NCBI RefSeq assembly: GCF_011057975.1
Contig: NZ_CP049109.1
Coordinates: 1,643,001-1,707,000 of the forward strand
Direction: 5' to 3'
Length of the DNA stretch: 64,000 nt
Source of the DNA: Sphingosinithalassobacter tenebrarum
GTDB lineage: Bacteria; Pseudomonadota; Alphaproteobacteria; Sphingomonadales; Sphingomonadaceae
Part shown: one piece after another, positions 53,559 through 62,257 of the stretch
Numbering within the stretch: position 1 is the stretch's first letter
Layout: each line of letters begins with the position of its first letter
Program-made: the position numbers and the translations under genes
The notes under the pieces: model-generated
Databases searched by the model: none
What the model saw: the letters and a program-made list of their open reading frames with translations, nothing else
What the model was told of the DNA's origin: nothing

Positions 53559-54107
53559 ATGCGTCGTCATCCCTCACAATCGCGTCCGCCGGCGCGTCCA
53601 CTGGACCAGGCCGCGCTGGAACGGCTCGCGCTGCGCTATGTCGAGCGATATGCGACGACTCGGGCCAGGCTTACGGCCTATCTCGACCGAAAACTGCGTG
53701 AGCGCGGCTGGGCCGGAGAGGGCGAGGCCGATTCGCGCGCGCTTGCCGAAAGGATGGCGGAGCTCGGCTATGTCGATGATCGTGCCTTTGCCGAAGCGCG
53801 GGTCTCGGCGATGGGACGGCGTGGCCTTGGCGCGCGGCGCGTGACGCTGGCGCTGCGTCAGGCGGGGATCGAAAGCGACGATGCCGAAGCAATCACGCCG
53901 CAGGTCGAAGCCAATGCGGGGGAGGCGGCGCTGGCCTTTGCGCGCCGTCGACGAATCGGCCCCTTCGCCCAGGAAGAAGCCGATCGTGACCAGCGCGAAC
54001 GGCAGCTCGCCGCCATGCTGCGCGCCGGACATGCGTTCGAACTCGCCAAAAAGATCGTCGCGATGGCTCCGGGAGACGATATCGAAGCAATCCTCGCCCC
54101 CGATTAA
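53559..54107 (+). CDS. recX: Regulatory protein RecX
   Basis: The product is about 182 residues with three tandem three-helix repeats: LERLALRYVERYATTRARLTAYLDRKLRERG, LAERMAELGYVDDRAFAEARV and RGLGARRVTLALRQAGIES. It modulates RecA filaments. The ATG at 53559 (MRRHPSQ) is taken; a GTG at 53541 is in frame and neither has a good ribosome site. It is followed by the cold-shock gene. recA is not in the window. Confidence 0.88.
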   Translation: MRRHPSQSRPPARPLDQAALERLALRYVERYATTRARLTAYLDRKLRERGWAGEGEADSRALAERMAELGYVDDRAFAEARVSAMGRRGLGARRVTLALRQAGIESDDAEAITPQVEANAGEAALAFARRRRIGPFAQEEADRDQRERQLAAMLRAGHAFELAKKIVAMAPGDDIEAILAPD

Positions 54108-54145
54108 CACAAAGCAATTCCAATTAAGGAAAATTTTGTGTTAAT
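54103..54145 (+). promoter_or_regulatory. AT-rich long hairpin before the cold-shock gene
   Basis: ATTAACACAAA (54103-54113) and TTTGTGTTAAT (54135-54145) are perfect 11-base inverted arms around a 21-base A-rich loop. The left arm includes the recX stop. The structure lies 25 bases before the ATG of a two-domain cold-shock protein and is far more AT-rich than its surroundings. It could be a temperature-sensitive leader or an operator; a terminator is less likely because no T-run follows. Confidence 0.55.
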
Positions 54146-54169
54146 GGTACCCATTGGGGGAAAAGGATA

Positions 54170-54754
54170 ATGCGTGCTGAAAGTCAGCAGGCGCGTAACG
54201 ATTACGAAGTCGACGCGCTTGATTCTGCCGGTTCGGATGATGCTGTGGACGAGGAGGGGCTCTCGCTCTCCGGCGTCATCAAATGGTTTGATGTCACGCG
54301 GGGATTCGGATTCCTGGTGCCCGATTCGGACGAATTCGGCGACGTCCTGATACATTTCTCTGTTTTGCAGGATCACGGTCGGCGCAGCCTTCCCGAAGGC
54401 GCGCGAGTCGATTGCATTGCCGTACAGCGCGATCGCGGGATGCAGGCGCGAGAGGTGCTGGCGATCGACCTGAGCGATGCTGTCGAACAGCCGCGCCGTA
54501 GCGGCGATCGTAGCGAACGGCTGCGCCTGATCGACGATGCCGGGCCGTTCGAGGCAGTGACGGTAAAATGGTTCAATCGTCTCAAAGGCTATGGATTTCT
54601 GGTGCGTGACGCGGTTTCGGGCGATATATTCGTCCATATGGAAACGCTGCGACGCGCGCAGATCGAAGAGGTCGAGCCCGGCCAGCCGCTGCGCGCGCGT
54701 ATTGTGGATGGCGAAAAAGGGCCGCTTGCCGTGGCCGTCGAAAGGACCGACTGA
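54170..54754 (+). CDS. Cold-shock protein with two CspA domains
   Basis: The 194-residue protein has an acidic N-terminus of about 30 residues and two cold-shock domains: residues about 32-100 ([26 protein letters not shown]) and about 127-192 ([26 protein letters not shown]). The RNP1 and RNP2 aromatic residues are kept in both. A GGAAAAGGATA ribosome site precedes ATG 54170. Double-domain cold-shock proteins are typical of alphaproteobacteria and bind single-stranded RNA/DNA. Confidence 0.95.
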   Translation: MRAESQQARNDYEVDALDSAGSDDAVDEEGLSLSGVIKWFDVTRGFGFLVPDSDEFGDVLIHFSVLQDHGRRSLPEGARVDCIAVQRDRGMQAREVLAIDLSDAVEQPRRSGDRSERLRLIDDAGPFEAVTVKWFNRLKGYGFLVRDAVSGDIFVHMETLRRAQIEEVEPGQPLRARIVDGEKGPLAVAVERTD

Positions 54755-54758
54755 CCCC

Positions 54759-55268
54759 ATGATCCGTACCGGTGCAATTCGTTCGGCGGTTGCCGCCGCG
54801 ATGCTGCTCGCGCTTTCCGCGTGCAGCGGTGAACCTTCTGGAAACGCGTCCGCAGGCACCGCCGCGGCAGAGCGGATTTCGGTGACCGTCACCACCGCCG
54901 ACGGCACCGAGCATGTCTTCAACACCGAACGGGCGATCACGCGCGCCCAGCAGGACCGCGGCTATATGTATCGCACCGATATCGGCCCGGACGATGCGAT
55001 GCTCTTCTATCCCTATCCGGCCGAAGGCGGCGGCCCGCGCGAAGCGAGCTTCTGGATGAAGAACACGCCGATGCCGCTCGACATCATCTTTATCCGCTCC
55101 GACGGATCGATCGCGCGAATCGCGGAAAACACGATTCCCTATTCGAGCAACCAGATCCGTTCCGGCGAGCCGGTGAGCGCGGTGCTTGAAGTGGTCGGCG
55201 GGCGTACCGCCGAACTCGGCATTTCCCCGGGCGATACAGTGAGCTGGCCCGGCCAGGGCGGCGGCTGA
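54759..55268 (+). CDS. DUF192 lipoprotein
   Basis: The 169-residue protein has a lipoprotein signal (LLALSAC), then the DUF192 domain: FNTERAITRAQQDRGYMYRTDIGPDDAMLFYP, SFWMKNTPMPLDIIFI and AVLEVVGGRTAELGI. The family is common next to cold-shock genes in alphaproteobacteria; its biochemical role is not settled. It starts 4 bases after the cold-shock stop, so recX-csp-DUF192 read as one unit. Confidence 0.93.
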   Translation: MIRTGAIRSAVAAAMLLALSACSGEPSGNASAGTAAAERISVTVTTADGTEHVFNTERAITRAQQDRGYMYRTDIGPDDAMLFYPYPAEGGGPREASFWMKNTPMPLDIIFIRSDGSIARIAENTIPYSSNQIRSGEPVSAVLEVVGGRTAELGISPGDTVSWPGQGGG

Positions 55269-55298
55269 TCGCCGATCCGCCGCGCGCGGGCAAATCGC

Positions 55299-55336
55299 TT
55301 GCGGCCGAGCCGCTCCTGATATAATGGTGATATCAC
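55299..55336 (+). promoter_or_regulatory. Promoter with palindrome before the alpha/beta hydrolase gene
   Basis: A consensus TATAAT (55320-55325) lies 15 bases after TTGCGG (55299-55304). Directly downstream, spanning the likely +1, is a perfect palindrome GTGATATCAC (55327-55336) with flanking TAAT/ATTA. This arrangement suits a repressor operator. The gene starts at 55359. Confidence 0.5.
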
Positions 55337-55358
55337 ATTATTCAGGCGGAGACAGGTC

Positions 55359-56348
55359 ATGTCCAAAGGATTTCCCTGGTTGAAGGCCGGTGTCGCGGCG
55401 GTCGCGATGCTTGCAGTTGCACCGGCGCTCGCGCAGCAGGCACCGGGGGAAAGCGAAATCACCGCGCCGGGCCCCAAAGGGGCGCTCGCCGGATCGCTGA
55501 TCGATGCGGGGCAGGGGGCGCCGGTGGTGCTGATCATCCCCGGTTCGGGCCCCACGGATCGTAACGGTGACAATCCGATGGGCGCGAGCGGCGGCGTTCT
55601 GCGCCAGCTCGCGCAGGGGCTTGCCGCCGAAGGCGTCAGCAGCGTGCGAATCGACAAGCGCGGCCTGTTCGGCAGCGCGGAGGCAGTGGAAAATGCCAAT
55701 CGCGATTCGAGCATCGCAGGCTATGCCGCCGACGCGGACAGCTGGATCGTCACGATCCGCGAAAAGACCGGTGCGCCGTGCGTCTGGATCCTGGGCCATA
55801 GCGAAGGCGGCCTGGTGGCACTCAAGGCCACGGAAAATCCGGGTGCGATTTGTGGTGTCATCCTGGTCGAAACCGCCGGGCGGAAAATGGGCGACGTCGT
55901 GCGCCAGCAGTTTCGCGACAATCCTGCCAACGCCCCCGTGCTCGATGATGCACTGAGCGCCGTGGACAGTCTCGAAGCGGGCGAAACGGTCGATACGTCG
56001 ACTTTCCATCCCGCGCTTCGCACATTGTTCAACGCCGATATCCAGCCCTACTGGATCGACGTGTTCTCGCACGATCCGGTGGCGCTTGCGAAAAGCTATT
56101 CGGGGCCGATGATGATCGTGCAGGGCACCAGCGACATCCAGGTGACGGAGGCCGATTTTGAGCTGCTGCGGGAAGCGCGACCCGACGCCGAAACGCTGCT
56201 GGTACCAGACATGACTCACGTCCTGCGAATCGCGGAGGAGCCGGGGATGGCGGCCAACCTTGCGACCTATACCGATCCCGACATGCCGATCGTACCGGGG
56301 CTCGCTCCGGCGATCGCCGGCTTCGTGAAGGCAAATTCCGGGCAATGA
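55359..56348 (+). CDS. Exported alpha/beta hydrolase (esterase-like)
   Basis: The 329-residue protein has a signal peptide ending near APALAQQ, then VVLIIPGSGPTDRNGDNP, VRIDKRGLFGS, the nucleophile elbow ILGHSEGGLVAL, a late MMIVQGTSDIQV acid region and His in VPDMTHVLRI, a complete Ser-Asp-His arrangement. The substrate is unknown. AGGCGGAGA precedes the ATG. Confidence 0.88.
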   Translation: MSKGFPWLKAGVAAVAMLAVAPALAQQAPGESEITAPGPKGALAGSLIDAGQGAPVVLIIPGSGPTDRNGDNPMGASGGVLRQLAQGLAAEGVSSVRIDKRGLFGSAEAVENANRDSSIAGYAADADSWIVTIREKTGAPCVWILGHSEGGLVALKATENPGAICGVILVETAGRKMGDVVRQQFRDNPANAPVLDDALSAVDSLEAGETVDTSTFHPALRTLFNADIQPYWIDVFSHDPVALAKSYSGPMMIVQGTSDIQVTEADFELLREARPDAETLLVPDMTHVLRIAEEPGMAANLATYTDPDMPIVPGLAPAIAGFVKANSGQ

Positions 56349-56397
56349 CCAGCGCTCGCCAGTTGCCGTGGGCGCTCTGGCGAGCTAATCGGCGCTC

Positions 56398-56790
56398 ATG
56401 GGCATCTTGAAGTCGATCTTCACCTGGTGGGAAGGCGCCACCATCGGCACCGGTCTCGCGACGCGTGGCATGAACAATGTCGGCGAGGATTCGCTCGGCA
56501 ATGTCTATTATGAGGGCGGCAAGGACATGTCCGGCCGCCCGCGCCGCTGGGTGATCTACAACGGGTCCAACGACGCCAGCCGGGTGCCGCCCGAATGGTT
56601 CAGCTGGCTGCACCATCTGGTCGATGCCGTGCCTGACGATTCGATGCCGCCGCGCCGCGAATGGCAGCAGCCGCCGGTTCCGAACATGACCGGCACCAAT
56701 CTCGCTTATCGTCCGCCCGGATCGCTCGATGTCGGCGGCAAGCGCGTGCGTGCGACGGGCGATTACGAGGCCTGGACGCCCGACGCATGA
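56398..56790 (+). CDS. NDUFA12-family complex I accessory protein
   Basis: The 130-residue protein matches NDUFA12/B17.2: IFTWWEGATIGTGLATR, VGEDSLGNVYYEGG, RPRRWVIYNGSNDASRVPPEWFSWLHH and PHxxN-like RPPGSLDVGGKR. Alphaproteobacteria share this subunit with mitochondria; it sits on the peripheral arm of NADH:ubiquinone oxidoreductase. The stop overlaps the next start (ATGA at 56787-56790). Confidence 0.95.
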   Translation: MGILKSIFTWWEGATIGTGLATRGMNNVGEDSLGNVYYEGGKDMSGRPRRWVIYNGSNDASRVPPEWFSWLHHLVDAVPDDSMPPRREWQQPPVPNMTGTNLAYRPPGSLDVGGKRVRATGDYEAWTPDA

Positions 56791-57479
56791 GCTTTCGCCA
56801 GCCGTCAATCGGCGCAGCGGCGCTGCTGCTGCTCGCGCTCGGCGGCTGTTCGGGCGATGACGGTGCTGGCAACAACAGTGTCGACGAGATCCTTACCGAG
56901 CCGCTGAGCAGTTCGGAAAGCAGCGGCGCGGAAGTGGTCGACAGCGGCGGCGATCTGGCGCTGGCGACCGAGGGTACCACGCCGATGGCCGAGCGCGAGG
57001 CGGTGCTGGGCTTTCTCAACAAGCGCAACGGCGAAACGCGCGACATCACCCTGAAACCGGGGCAGGCCTTGCGGGTCGGCGAGGATGTGGTGGTGCGGCT
57101 GCGCGCATGCGAACGCACCGCGCCGTGGGAATCGCAGGAACTGACCGGCGCATTCGTTCAGCTCGACGTGCGTGACTATGAAGGCAATTGGAGCCGCGCC
57201 TTTTCCGGCTGGCTCTACAAGGAGCGGCCCTCGCTCAACGTCATCCAGCACGGCATCTATGATGTCTGGCCCAAAAGCTGCGCGATGACCTTTCCCGAAA
57301 CGGGCCCCGATACGGTTTCGGCGGAATCGGTGGCCAAATCGTCTGCGCGCACGCCCAGCCGGTCGAGCGCGTCGAACACGCCCGCGCCATCGCCTTCGCC
57401 GACAGCAACGCCCGGAAGCCCCAGCACCGCCGCTTCGCCGGCGGTTCCCTCCAGCGCCGATTCGAGCAGCGAGAGATAA
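56787..57479 (+). CDS. DUF2155 lipoprotein with a C-terminal tail overlapping aat
   Basis: The 230-residue protein has a lipoprotein signal (LLLLALGGC) and the DUF2155 domain (TLKPGQALRVGEDVVVRLRACERTAPWE; AFVQLDVRDY; FSGWLYKERPSLNVIQHGIYDVWPKSC). The domain ends near FPETGPDT, about residue 177. The last 50 residues are a low-complexity Ser/Pro/Ala tail. It overlaps the end of the convergent aat gene by 223 bases, so the tail is mostly the complement of aat codons. It is coupled to the NDUFA12 gene, a common alphaproteobacterial pairing. Confidence 0.9.
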   Translation: MSFRQPSIGAAALLLLALGGCSGDDGAGNNSVDEILTEPLSSSESSGAEVVDSGGDLALATEGTTPMAEREAVLGFLNKRNGETRDITLKPGQALRVGEDVVVRLRACERTAPWESQELTGAFVQLDVRDYEGNWSRAFSGWLYKERPSLNVIQHGIYDVWPKSCAMTFPETGPDTVSAESVAKSSARTPSRSSASNTPAPSPSPTATPGSPSTAASPAVPSSADSSSER

Positions 57480-58042
57480 GCGTCGCGCGATATCTCGACT
57501 GCGCCGAGCGTTTCGAGATGGTCGGTCTGGAACTGACAGTCGAGCAACGTGAATCCCCCGACGCGGAGTCGCGCGACCAGCCATGCGAGTGCCACTTTCG
57601 ATGCGTCGCGCACGCGCGTTACCATGCTTTCGCCGAAAAACGCGCGGCCCAGCGCCAGGCCGTAAAGACCACCGGCAAGCCGATCGCCGTCCCAGCATTC
57701 GATCGAATGGGCATGGCCGCGCCGGTGCAGCTCGATGAAGACGCGTTCGATGGGACCGTTGATCCAGGTGTCGGGGCGATCCCGCGCCGATTCGGCACAT
57801 AGCGCCAGTATCTGCTCGAACGCGGTGTCGGCAGTGACGCGGAACCGGTCGGAAGCGATCGTCTTGCGCAGCGATCGCGACAGGTGAAACCCCTCGAGCG
57901 GGAGAATGCCGCGGAATTTGGGTTCGACCCAGTAGACGCTTTGCGCATCGCGATCATCGGCCATCGGAAACACGCCCATCGCATAGGCGCGCAACACAAG
58001 CTGCGGGTCGAGCTCTTCGGGCAGGAAAAGGGGGCCGGTCAT
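57257..58042 (-). CDS. aat: Leucyl/phenylalanyl-tRNA-protein transferase
   Basis: The 261-residue enzyme has the family motifs LRAYAMGVFPMADDRD, VYWVEPKFRGILPLEGFHLSRSLRK, WINGPIERVFIELHRRGHAHSIECWDGDRLAGGLYG, FFGESMVTRVRDASKVAL and LLDCQFQTDHLETLGAVEISR. It attaches Leu/Phe to proteins with basic N-termini, marking them for ClpAP. It is somewhat longer than the E. coli form: the C-terminal extension (about 205-261) is the part that overlaps the DUF2155 gene. Confidence 0.95.
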   Translation of the reverse strand: MTGPLFLPEELDPQLVLRAYAMGVFPMADDRDAQSVYWVEPKFRGILPLEGFHLSRSLRKTIASDRFRVTADTAFEQILALCAESARDRPDTWINGPIERVFIELHRRGHAHSIECWDGDRLAGGLYGLALGRAFFGESMVTRVRDASKVALAWLVARLRVGGFTLLDCQFQTDHLETLGAVEISRDAYLSLLESALEGTAGEAAVLGLPGVAVGEGDGAGVFDALDRLGVRADDLATDSAETVSGPVSGKVIAQLLGQTS

Positions 58043-58049
58043 TCCGGTT

Positions 58050-58787
58050 TCAGGACGCTTCGATGTCGGCGAGCCTGCGCTCGACCCGCGTCCATAACTG
58101 GGCGAAGGCGCGCGCCCCCTGCGATCGGGGAGAAAGGGCGCCGACCGGACGGCGTTCGGCCGTCATCGCTTCGACGATGCTTGCCATCGGCAGGACCGGC
58201 CAGTCGGGATGGCGCGCGATCGCGTCGCGGTGGAGCGTCCGGCGGCGGTCCACCATCGAATGGACCGGCATCAGCGCTGCCTTGAATCCGCGATCGGCGA
58301 AATGCGCGGACACTTCCTCGAAAGCGCGCTGCGAGAGCGGGCTGGGGATGACCGGGATCAGGATCAGATCCGCCGCGCGCATTACTTGCTCGCTGGTCTC
58401 GGTCAGGCCCGGCGGACAATCGAGCAGCAGCCGGTCATAGCTTTTGTCGAGCTGGCCCAGCAGCTTGGCCAGGCGCTTCTTCTTGTCGATCTCGTGGAAC
58501 AGCAGGTCGAGCGTGCGCAGCGAGGTATCGGCGGGAATCAGGTCGAGCCGATCGATATCGGTGTGTCGCACCAGGTCCGCCGGATCGATGTCGCGGGAGA
58601 AAACGGCCTGTGCCCTGCGCTTCGGCCTGGGCGCGATGCCGAGCAGATAGGTGGAGGCCGCCTGGGGATCGAGATCCCAGAGCAGGGTGCGTCGCGCCGA
58701 TTGCCGGGCGGAGCACCAGGCGAGATTGACCGCTACCGTGGTTTTGCCGACGCCGCCCTTCAGACTGTAGACTGCGATCCGCGCCAC
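58050..58787 (-). CDS. ParA/MinD-type ATPase without a ParB partner
   Basis: The 245-residue protein has the deviant Walker A SLKGGVGKTTVAVNLA, Walker A-prime WDLDPQAAST and Walker B LLLDCPPGLTETSEQV. No parB or parS is nearby; aat follows 7 bases away on the same strand. It may position a cellular cargo such as a chemoreceptor or envelope cluster. It is not a plasmid partition pair. Confidence 0.88.
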   Translation of the reverse strand: MARIAVYSLKGGVGKTTVAVNLAWCSARQSARRTLLWDLDPQAASTYLLGIAPRPKRRAQAVFSRDIDPADLVRHTDIDRLDLIPADTSLRTLDLLFHEIDKKKRLAKLLGQLDKSYDRLLLDCPPGLTETSEQVMRAADLILIPVIPSPLSQRAFEEVSAHFADRGFKAALMPVHSMVDRRRTLHRDAIARHPDWPVLPMASIVEAMTAERRPVGALSPRSQGARAFAQLWTRVERRLADIEAS

Positions 58788-58858
58788 TGCCGCTCCTTTC
58801 GTTCGGCGCCAAGGGTGGCGTTTCGCCGGGAAGCTGACAAGCCCGCGGACATGAAAAA

Positions 58859-58884
58859 GGGCCGGCGGAACATGCCGCCGGCCC
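58859..58884 (-). terminator. Intrinsic terminator after the lipoprotein gene
   Basis: GGGCCGGCGG and CCGCCGGCCC pair perfectly around a 6-base loop, and the minus strand continues into TTTTTCATG. Confidence 0.85.
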
Positions 58885-58910
58885 GGTTGATCCTTGCGAG
58901 GAAAAGCGTG

Positions 58911-59297
58911 TCAGGCCTTGCAGGTCAGCGTTTCGCCGTCTTCCTGCTCGATCGTCACTTCTTCCTTCGAACCGGAGACGGTCATGCCTTCGCCGGTGAA
59001 GGGCTCGCCGGCTTCCGCCGCGTTCAGCGTCGTGCCGACCGGAGCTTCCGGGTCGAGCTTAACGGCGATCATCGTGTCGCCGGTGAAATAGTCGATCGCG
59101 ACCAGCTTGTTGCCCGGCTGGCAGCGGAAGGTGACCGACTGCGCGATCGAAGGCGGCGGCGCGACCGGCTCGGCATTGGCCAGTTCGGCGGCCATCGGAT
59201 CGGGCGCGCGGCTGTCGACTTCCTCGGGTTCGTGATTGCAGGCGGAAAGCGAGAGCAGTGCGACCGCGGCGAAAGGAGCTATTTTGAGCATTTTCAT
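58911..59297 (-). CDS. Small lipoprotein, possibly MliC-like
   Basis: The 128-residue protein starts at ATG 59297 (MKMLKIAPFAAVALL) with a lipobox LSAC. After an acidic linker, a beta-rich domain has two cysteines, near the start (VTFRCQPGNKLVAIDYF) and end (TLTCKA), in the same relative places as in MliC-type lysozyme inhibitors. That fit is tentative. It ends at a strong terminator. Confidence 0.7.
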   Translation of the reverse strand: MKMLKIAPFAAVALLSLSACNHEPEEVDSRAPDPMAAELANAEPVAPPPSIAQSVTFRCQPGNKLVAIDYFTGDTMIAVKLDPEAPVGTTLNAAEAGEPFTGEGMTVSGSKEEVTIEQEDGETLTCKA

Positions 59298-59634
59298 GAC
59301 GGCTTCTGCTTCGCGCACGCAGCACGAATCGTCAAGACTCCCCGTTGCGGCAGGTCGCCTTGATATTGCACCGCAATGATACGATATAACGATAATCGTC
59401 GGTTTTCCGCGCAATTCGATGCCTCCGGTCATAGTGAGATGGTAATTTGGGTCGCGAGCTCGCGATGCGGATGCAGCCCGCCGGACGGCTGCGACTCGCC
59501 GTCGGTCGGACGGTGGCGCGGCCGGAAATGGGCGGCCGGGCATTTCAGGCCGGGACAATGCGGACAGTCGCGGCAATCGCAACGGTTGCGCGCGCGGATC
59601 GAACCGCGCACCATGAGCGGCAGGAGACTAATGA
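59298..59634. other. Divergent intergenic interval, no gene seen
   Basis: The 337 bases between two divergent lipoprotein genes hold no credible gene. The left third is AT-rich (GATACGATATAACGATAATCG near 59380), suiting promoters. The right part is GC-rich with several small inverted repeats (GCGAGCTCGC near 59455). No element was identified with confidence. Confidence 0.4.
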
Positions 59635-60153
59635 ATGCGAAGTGCAATTGTCGCGGTGCTGCTGGTCGCGCTTTCGGCGTGTGGCGGGAGCGAGGAACCG
59701 GCGGCGAACCTTACCAATGAAACGGCGCAGAACGTCGTGGTCCCCGAAACCGGTCCGGTTATCGGCGGAGTCGATCTTTCGCGTCCGGTGCGCGGCTATG
59801 GTACCGAACCCTATTGGGTGCTCGATCTGACTCCGGGCACGATCTATTTCACCGATCGCAGCGCATTGTCCGACGAGCCCGAGCAATTCTATTTCGTCGC
59901 GCCCGATGCCACCGCGACCACGGCAGTCTATCGCACCCAGGATACCGACGGTACGGCCGTCGTCATCACCCTGACGGCGGCGCAGTGCCGCACGGCGGGC
60001 GGGCGCGACATGGTGCCGCTGGCGGTCGAAATCCGGCGCGGCGACGAAGTGTTGCGCGGTTGCGCCGATCAGGCGCCGGGCGAGCTCGAACTCGATATCG
60101 GCGGAAATGTTACCGTCGAGAACGCCAGCGATATCGCCGATATCACGCAATAG
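59635..60153 (+). CDS. Lipoprotein with a YGTEPYW-type domain
   Basis: The 172-residue protein has a lipobox VALSAC and a domain beginning PVRGYGTEPYWVLDLTPGTIYFTD, which recalls the COG3650-like/HslJ-associated envelope domain, with two later cysteines (AAQCRTAGG, LRGCADQ). It is probably attached to the outer membrane. ATG 59635 follows AGGAGACTAATGA. Confidence 0.78.
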   Translation: MRSAIVAVLLVALSACGGSEEPAANLTNETAQNVVVPETGPVIGGVDLSRPVRGYGTEPYWVLDLTPGTIYFTDRSALSDEPEQFYFVAPDATATTAVYRTQDTDGTAVVITLTAAQCRTAGGRDMVPLAVEIRRGDEVLRGCADQAPGELELDIGGNVTVENASDIADITQ

Positions 60154-60230
60154 CGCACGGGAGGCGGAGCGTTTCCGCCTCGCGCCGGCGCGCCGCCCTG
60201 GACTGGCGCGCCGATCGCGGACCGGCGGGT

Positions 60231-61811
60231 TCAGTCCGCAGCGCGTCGCTCGCCGCTATGGGCGCTCGCCAGCCCGACCAGCTTGACGAATTCCTGGCGC
60301 CAGTAATTTTGCGGGTTTCCGGCCAGCGCGCGGATATCGCTCCAGCCCATGTCTCCCAGTCGCGTGTCGCCGCGCAGCTTCTGCCCGAAGGCGGCGACCG
60401 CCACCGCAAAGGCCATGTCGCCCTGCGGAGCCCGCGCGCCTGCGATTGCCGAGGCGGGGACGGGGCGCTCGATCAGTCGCGACGTATCTTGCCCCGGCAG
60501 CTTATAGCGCAGCTTGACGAAGGCGAGCTCGTCACCGCCGGCGCCGGTCTGCGGGCGGTTCGCTTCGTAGCGCCGCTCGGGCAGCCAGCCCTCGGCGCCG
60601 GCAGGCACGATTTCGTAGATCGCGGTCACCTGATGCCCGGCGCCGATGTCGCCGGCATCGACCTTGTCATTCTCGAAATCCTCTTCGCGCAGCGCGCGGT
60701 TTTCGTAGCCGATCAGGCGGTACTCGCTGACATGGGCGGGATTGAATTCAACCTGGATCTTCACGTCGCCCGCGATGGTGAACAGCGTCGAGGACAACTC
60801 CTCGTCCAGCACCTTCTGCGCTTCCATAGCGCTGTCGATATAGGCGTAGTTGCCGTTGCCGAGGTCGGCGATCGATTCCATCAGCGCTTCGTTATAGTTG
60901 CCGCGCCCGAAGCCGAGCGTGGTGAGCGTGATCCCGCTGTCGCGGTTGCGCTCGACCATGTCCTCCAACTGGCGCTGGTCGGTGACGCCGACATTGAAGT
61001 CGCCGTCCGTGGCGACGATGATCCGGTTGATGCCGTTCTCGATGAAGCTCGATCGCGCTGTCGCATAGGCAAGCGCGATGCCCTGACCACCCGCCGTCGA
61101 TCCGCCCGCGCTCAACTGCTCGAGCGCCGCCTTGATCTTGTCGGGGTTGTTGGTGGGCTCGAGCACGATGCCGGCCGCGCCCGAATAGACCACGATCGAA
61201 ACCTTGTCCTGCGGCCGCAATCCGTCGGCGAGCATCGACAGCGCGGTCTTGACCAGCCCGAGCTTGTCGTCGGTCGCCATCGAACCCGAAACGTCGATCA
61301 GGAAGGTCAGGTTGGCGGCGGGCCGCTCGTCATAGGCGATGTCATAGCCGCGCAGGCCGATCCGCAGCAGCCGGGTGTTGGCGTTCCACGGCGTCGTCGT
61401 GACATTGGTCGTCACGCTGAACGGCTGGCTGCGTTCCTCTGGCAGCGGATAGTCATAGCGGAAATAATTGATGAACTCCTCGGTCCGCACCGCGTCCTGC
61501 GGGGGCAGGCGGCCATCGGTGAGGAACCGGCGGCTATTGGTGTAGGAACCGGTGTCGACATCGACCGAGAAGGTGGAAACGGGCGCTTCGCCGACGGCAT
61601 GGACCGGCGAGACGTCGTTTTCCTCATAACGTTCGCGGTCCTGCGGCGCCGTCGGATAGGGCTGGGGAGCCACCATCAACTCCGCCGAGCGGTCATTCGG
61701 CACATAAGCCGGCATCGGCGGGGGACCGGCGAAATCCTGCGTCTTCTCCTCGGGACTGCACCCAGCGAGCAGCGTTGTGACAATCGTTCCGGTTATCAAT
61801 ATCCCGCGCAT
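60231..61811 (-). CDS. YfbK-like VWA lipoprotein
   Basis: The 526-residue protein starts at ATG 61811 (MRGILITGTIVTTLLAGC), 5 bases after AGGGAGAG. It has the N-terminal VWF_A_N-type region (STFSVDVDTGSYTNSRRFLTDGRLPPQDAVRTEEFINYF), a VWA domain with MIDAS IDVSGSM (DxSxS), Thr in GGSTAGGQGIALAY and ATDGDFNVG, and the C-terminal DUF3520 region (ALAGNPQNYWRQEFVKLVGLA). Function of YfbK proteins is not established; they are envelope lipoproteins. Unrelated in architecture to the cytosolic VWA protein at 9145. Confidence 0.92.
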   Translation of the reverse strand: MRGILITGTIVTTLLAGCSPEEKTQDFAGPPPMPAYVPNDRSAELMVAPQPYPTAPQDRERYEENDVSPVHAVGEAPVSTFSVDVDTGSYTNSRRFLTDGRLPPQDAVRTEEFINYFRYDYPLPEERSQPFSVTTNVTTTPWNANTRLLRIGLRGYDIAYDERPAANLTFLIDVSGSMATDDKLGLVKTALSMLADGLRPQDKVSIVVYSGAAGIVLEPTNNPDKIKAALEQLSAGGSTAGGQGIALAYATARSSFIENGINRIIVATDGDFNVGVTDQRQLEDMVERNRDSGITLTTLGFGRGNYNEALMESIADLGNGNYAYIDSAMEAQKVLDEELSSTLFTIAGDVKIQVEFNPAHVSEYRLIGYENRALREEDFENDKVDAGDIGAGHQVTAIYEIVPAGAEGWLPERRYEANRPQTGAGGDELAFVKLRYKLPGQDTSRLIERPVPASAIAGARAPQGDMAFAVAVAAFGQKLRGDTRLGDMGWSDIRALAGNPQNYWRQEFVKLVGLASAHSGERRAAD

Positions 61812-62026
61812 GGCACTCTCCCTTGCCTCATTTGCGCCACATTCATGCCATGATTGGCCTTGGTTGCGCAAGTCAATTCCCATCATCCCGATGGGGCTTT
61901 AAAAACGGGCCGCGATACGCCGGCGATCGTGACGGTCGCGTATCGGGCATGAACTGCAAATGAAGACAATAATGGTGATAGCCGGTTATGGTAGCGGCCC
62001 ACATGTCGCGCGGGAGCGTGGCATTC

Positions 62027-62155
62027 CTCCTCCCGGAGGGGGGGCCGCCGCAGGCGGTGGAGGGATATTAGCCGCATGCGCAGCGCCTGTGGCGAGCTAC
62101 CCCTCCACCACCAGCCATGCTGGTGGTCTCCCTCCCCTTCCAGGGGAGGAGCTCG
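62027..62155. repeat. Intergenic inverted-repeat element, copy 2 of 2
   Basis: The layout matches 34742-34863: an outer CCTCCCGGAGG-type hairpin, GCGGTGGAGGG (62054-62064), a centre of about 30 bases, the inverted CTACCCCTCCACCACCA (62097-62113), and a closing CTCCCCTTCCAGGGGAGGAG. It occupies part of the 446-base interval between the VWA lipoprotein and cysK, which otherwise holds no gene. Confidence 0.75.
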
Positions 62156-62257
62156 TGATTTGCGAAAGCGATGACTGTGCAAATGAAGCGCGGGAAACGG
62201 CGCACCCAAGCAACGCTTGCTTGCCGAGCATGGGCGGGCGCACCTATCTAGCGATCC

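Noticed and set aside
58050..58787. Plasmid-type partition locus
   Set aside because: ParA occurs without parB or parS-like repeats, beside the chromosomal aat gene.
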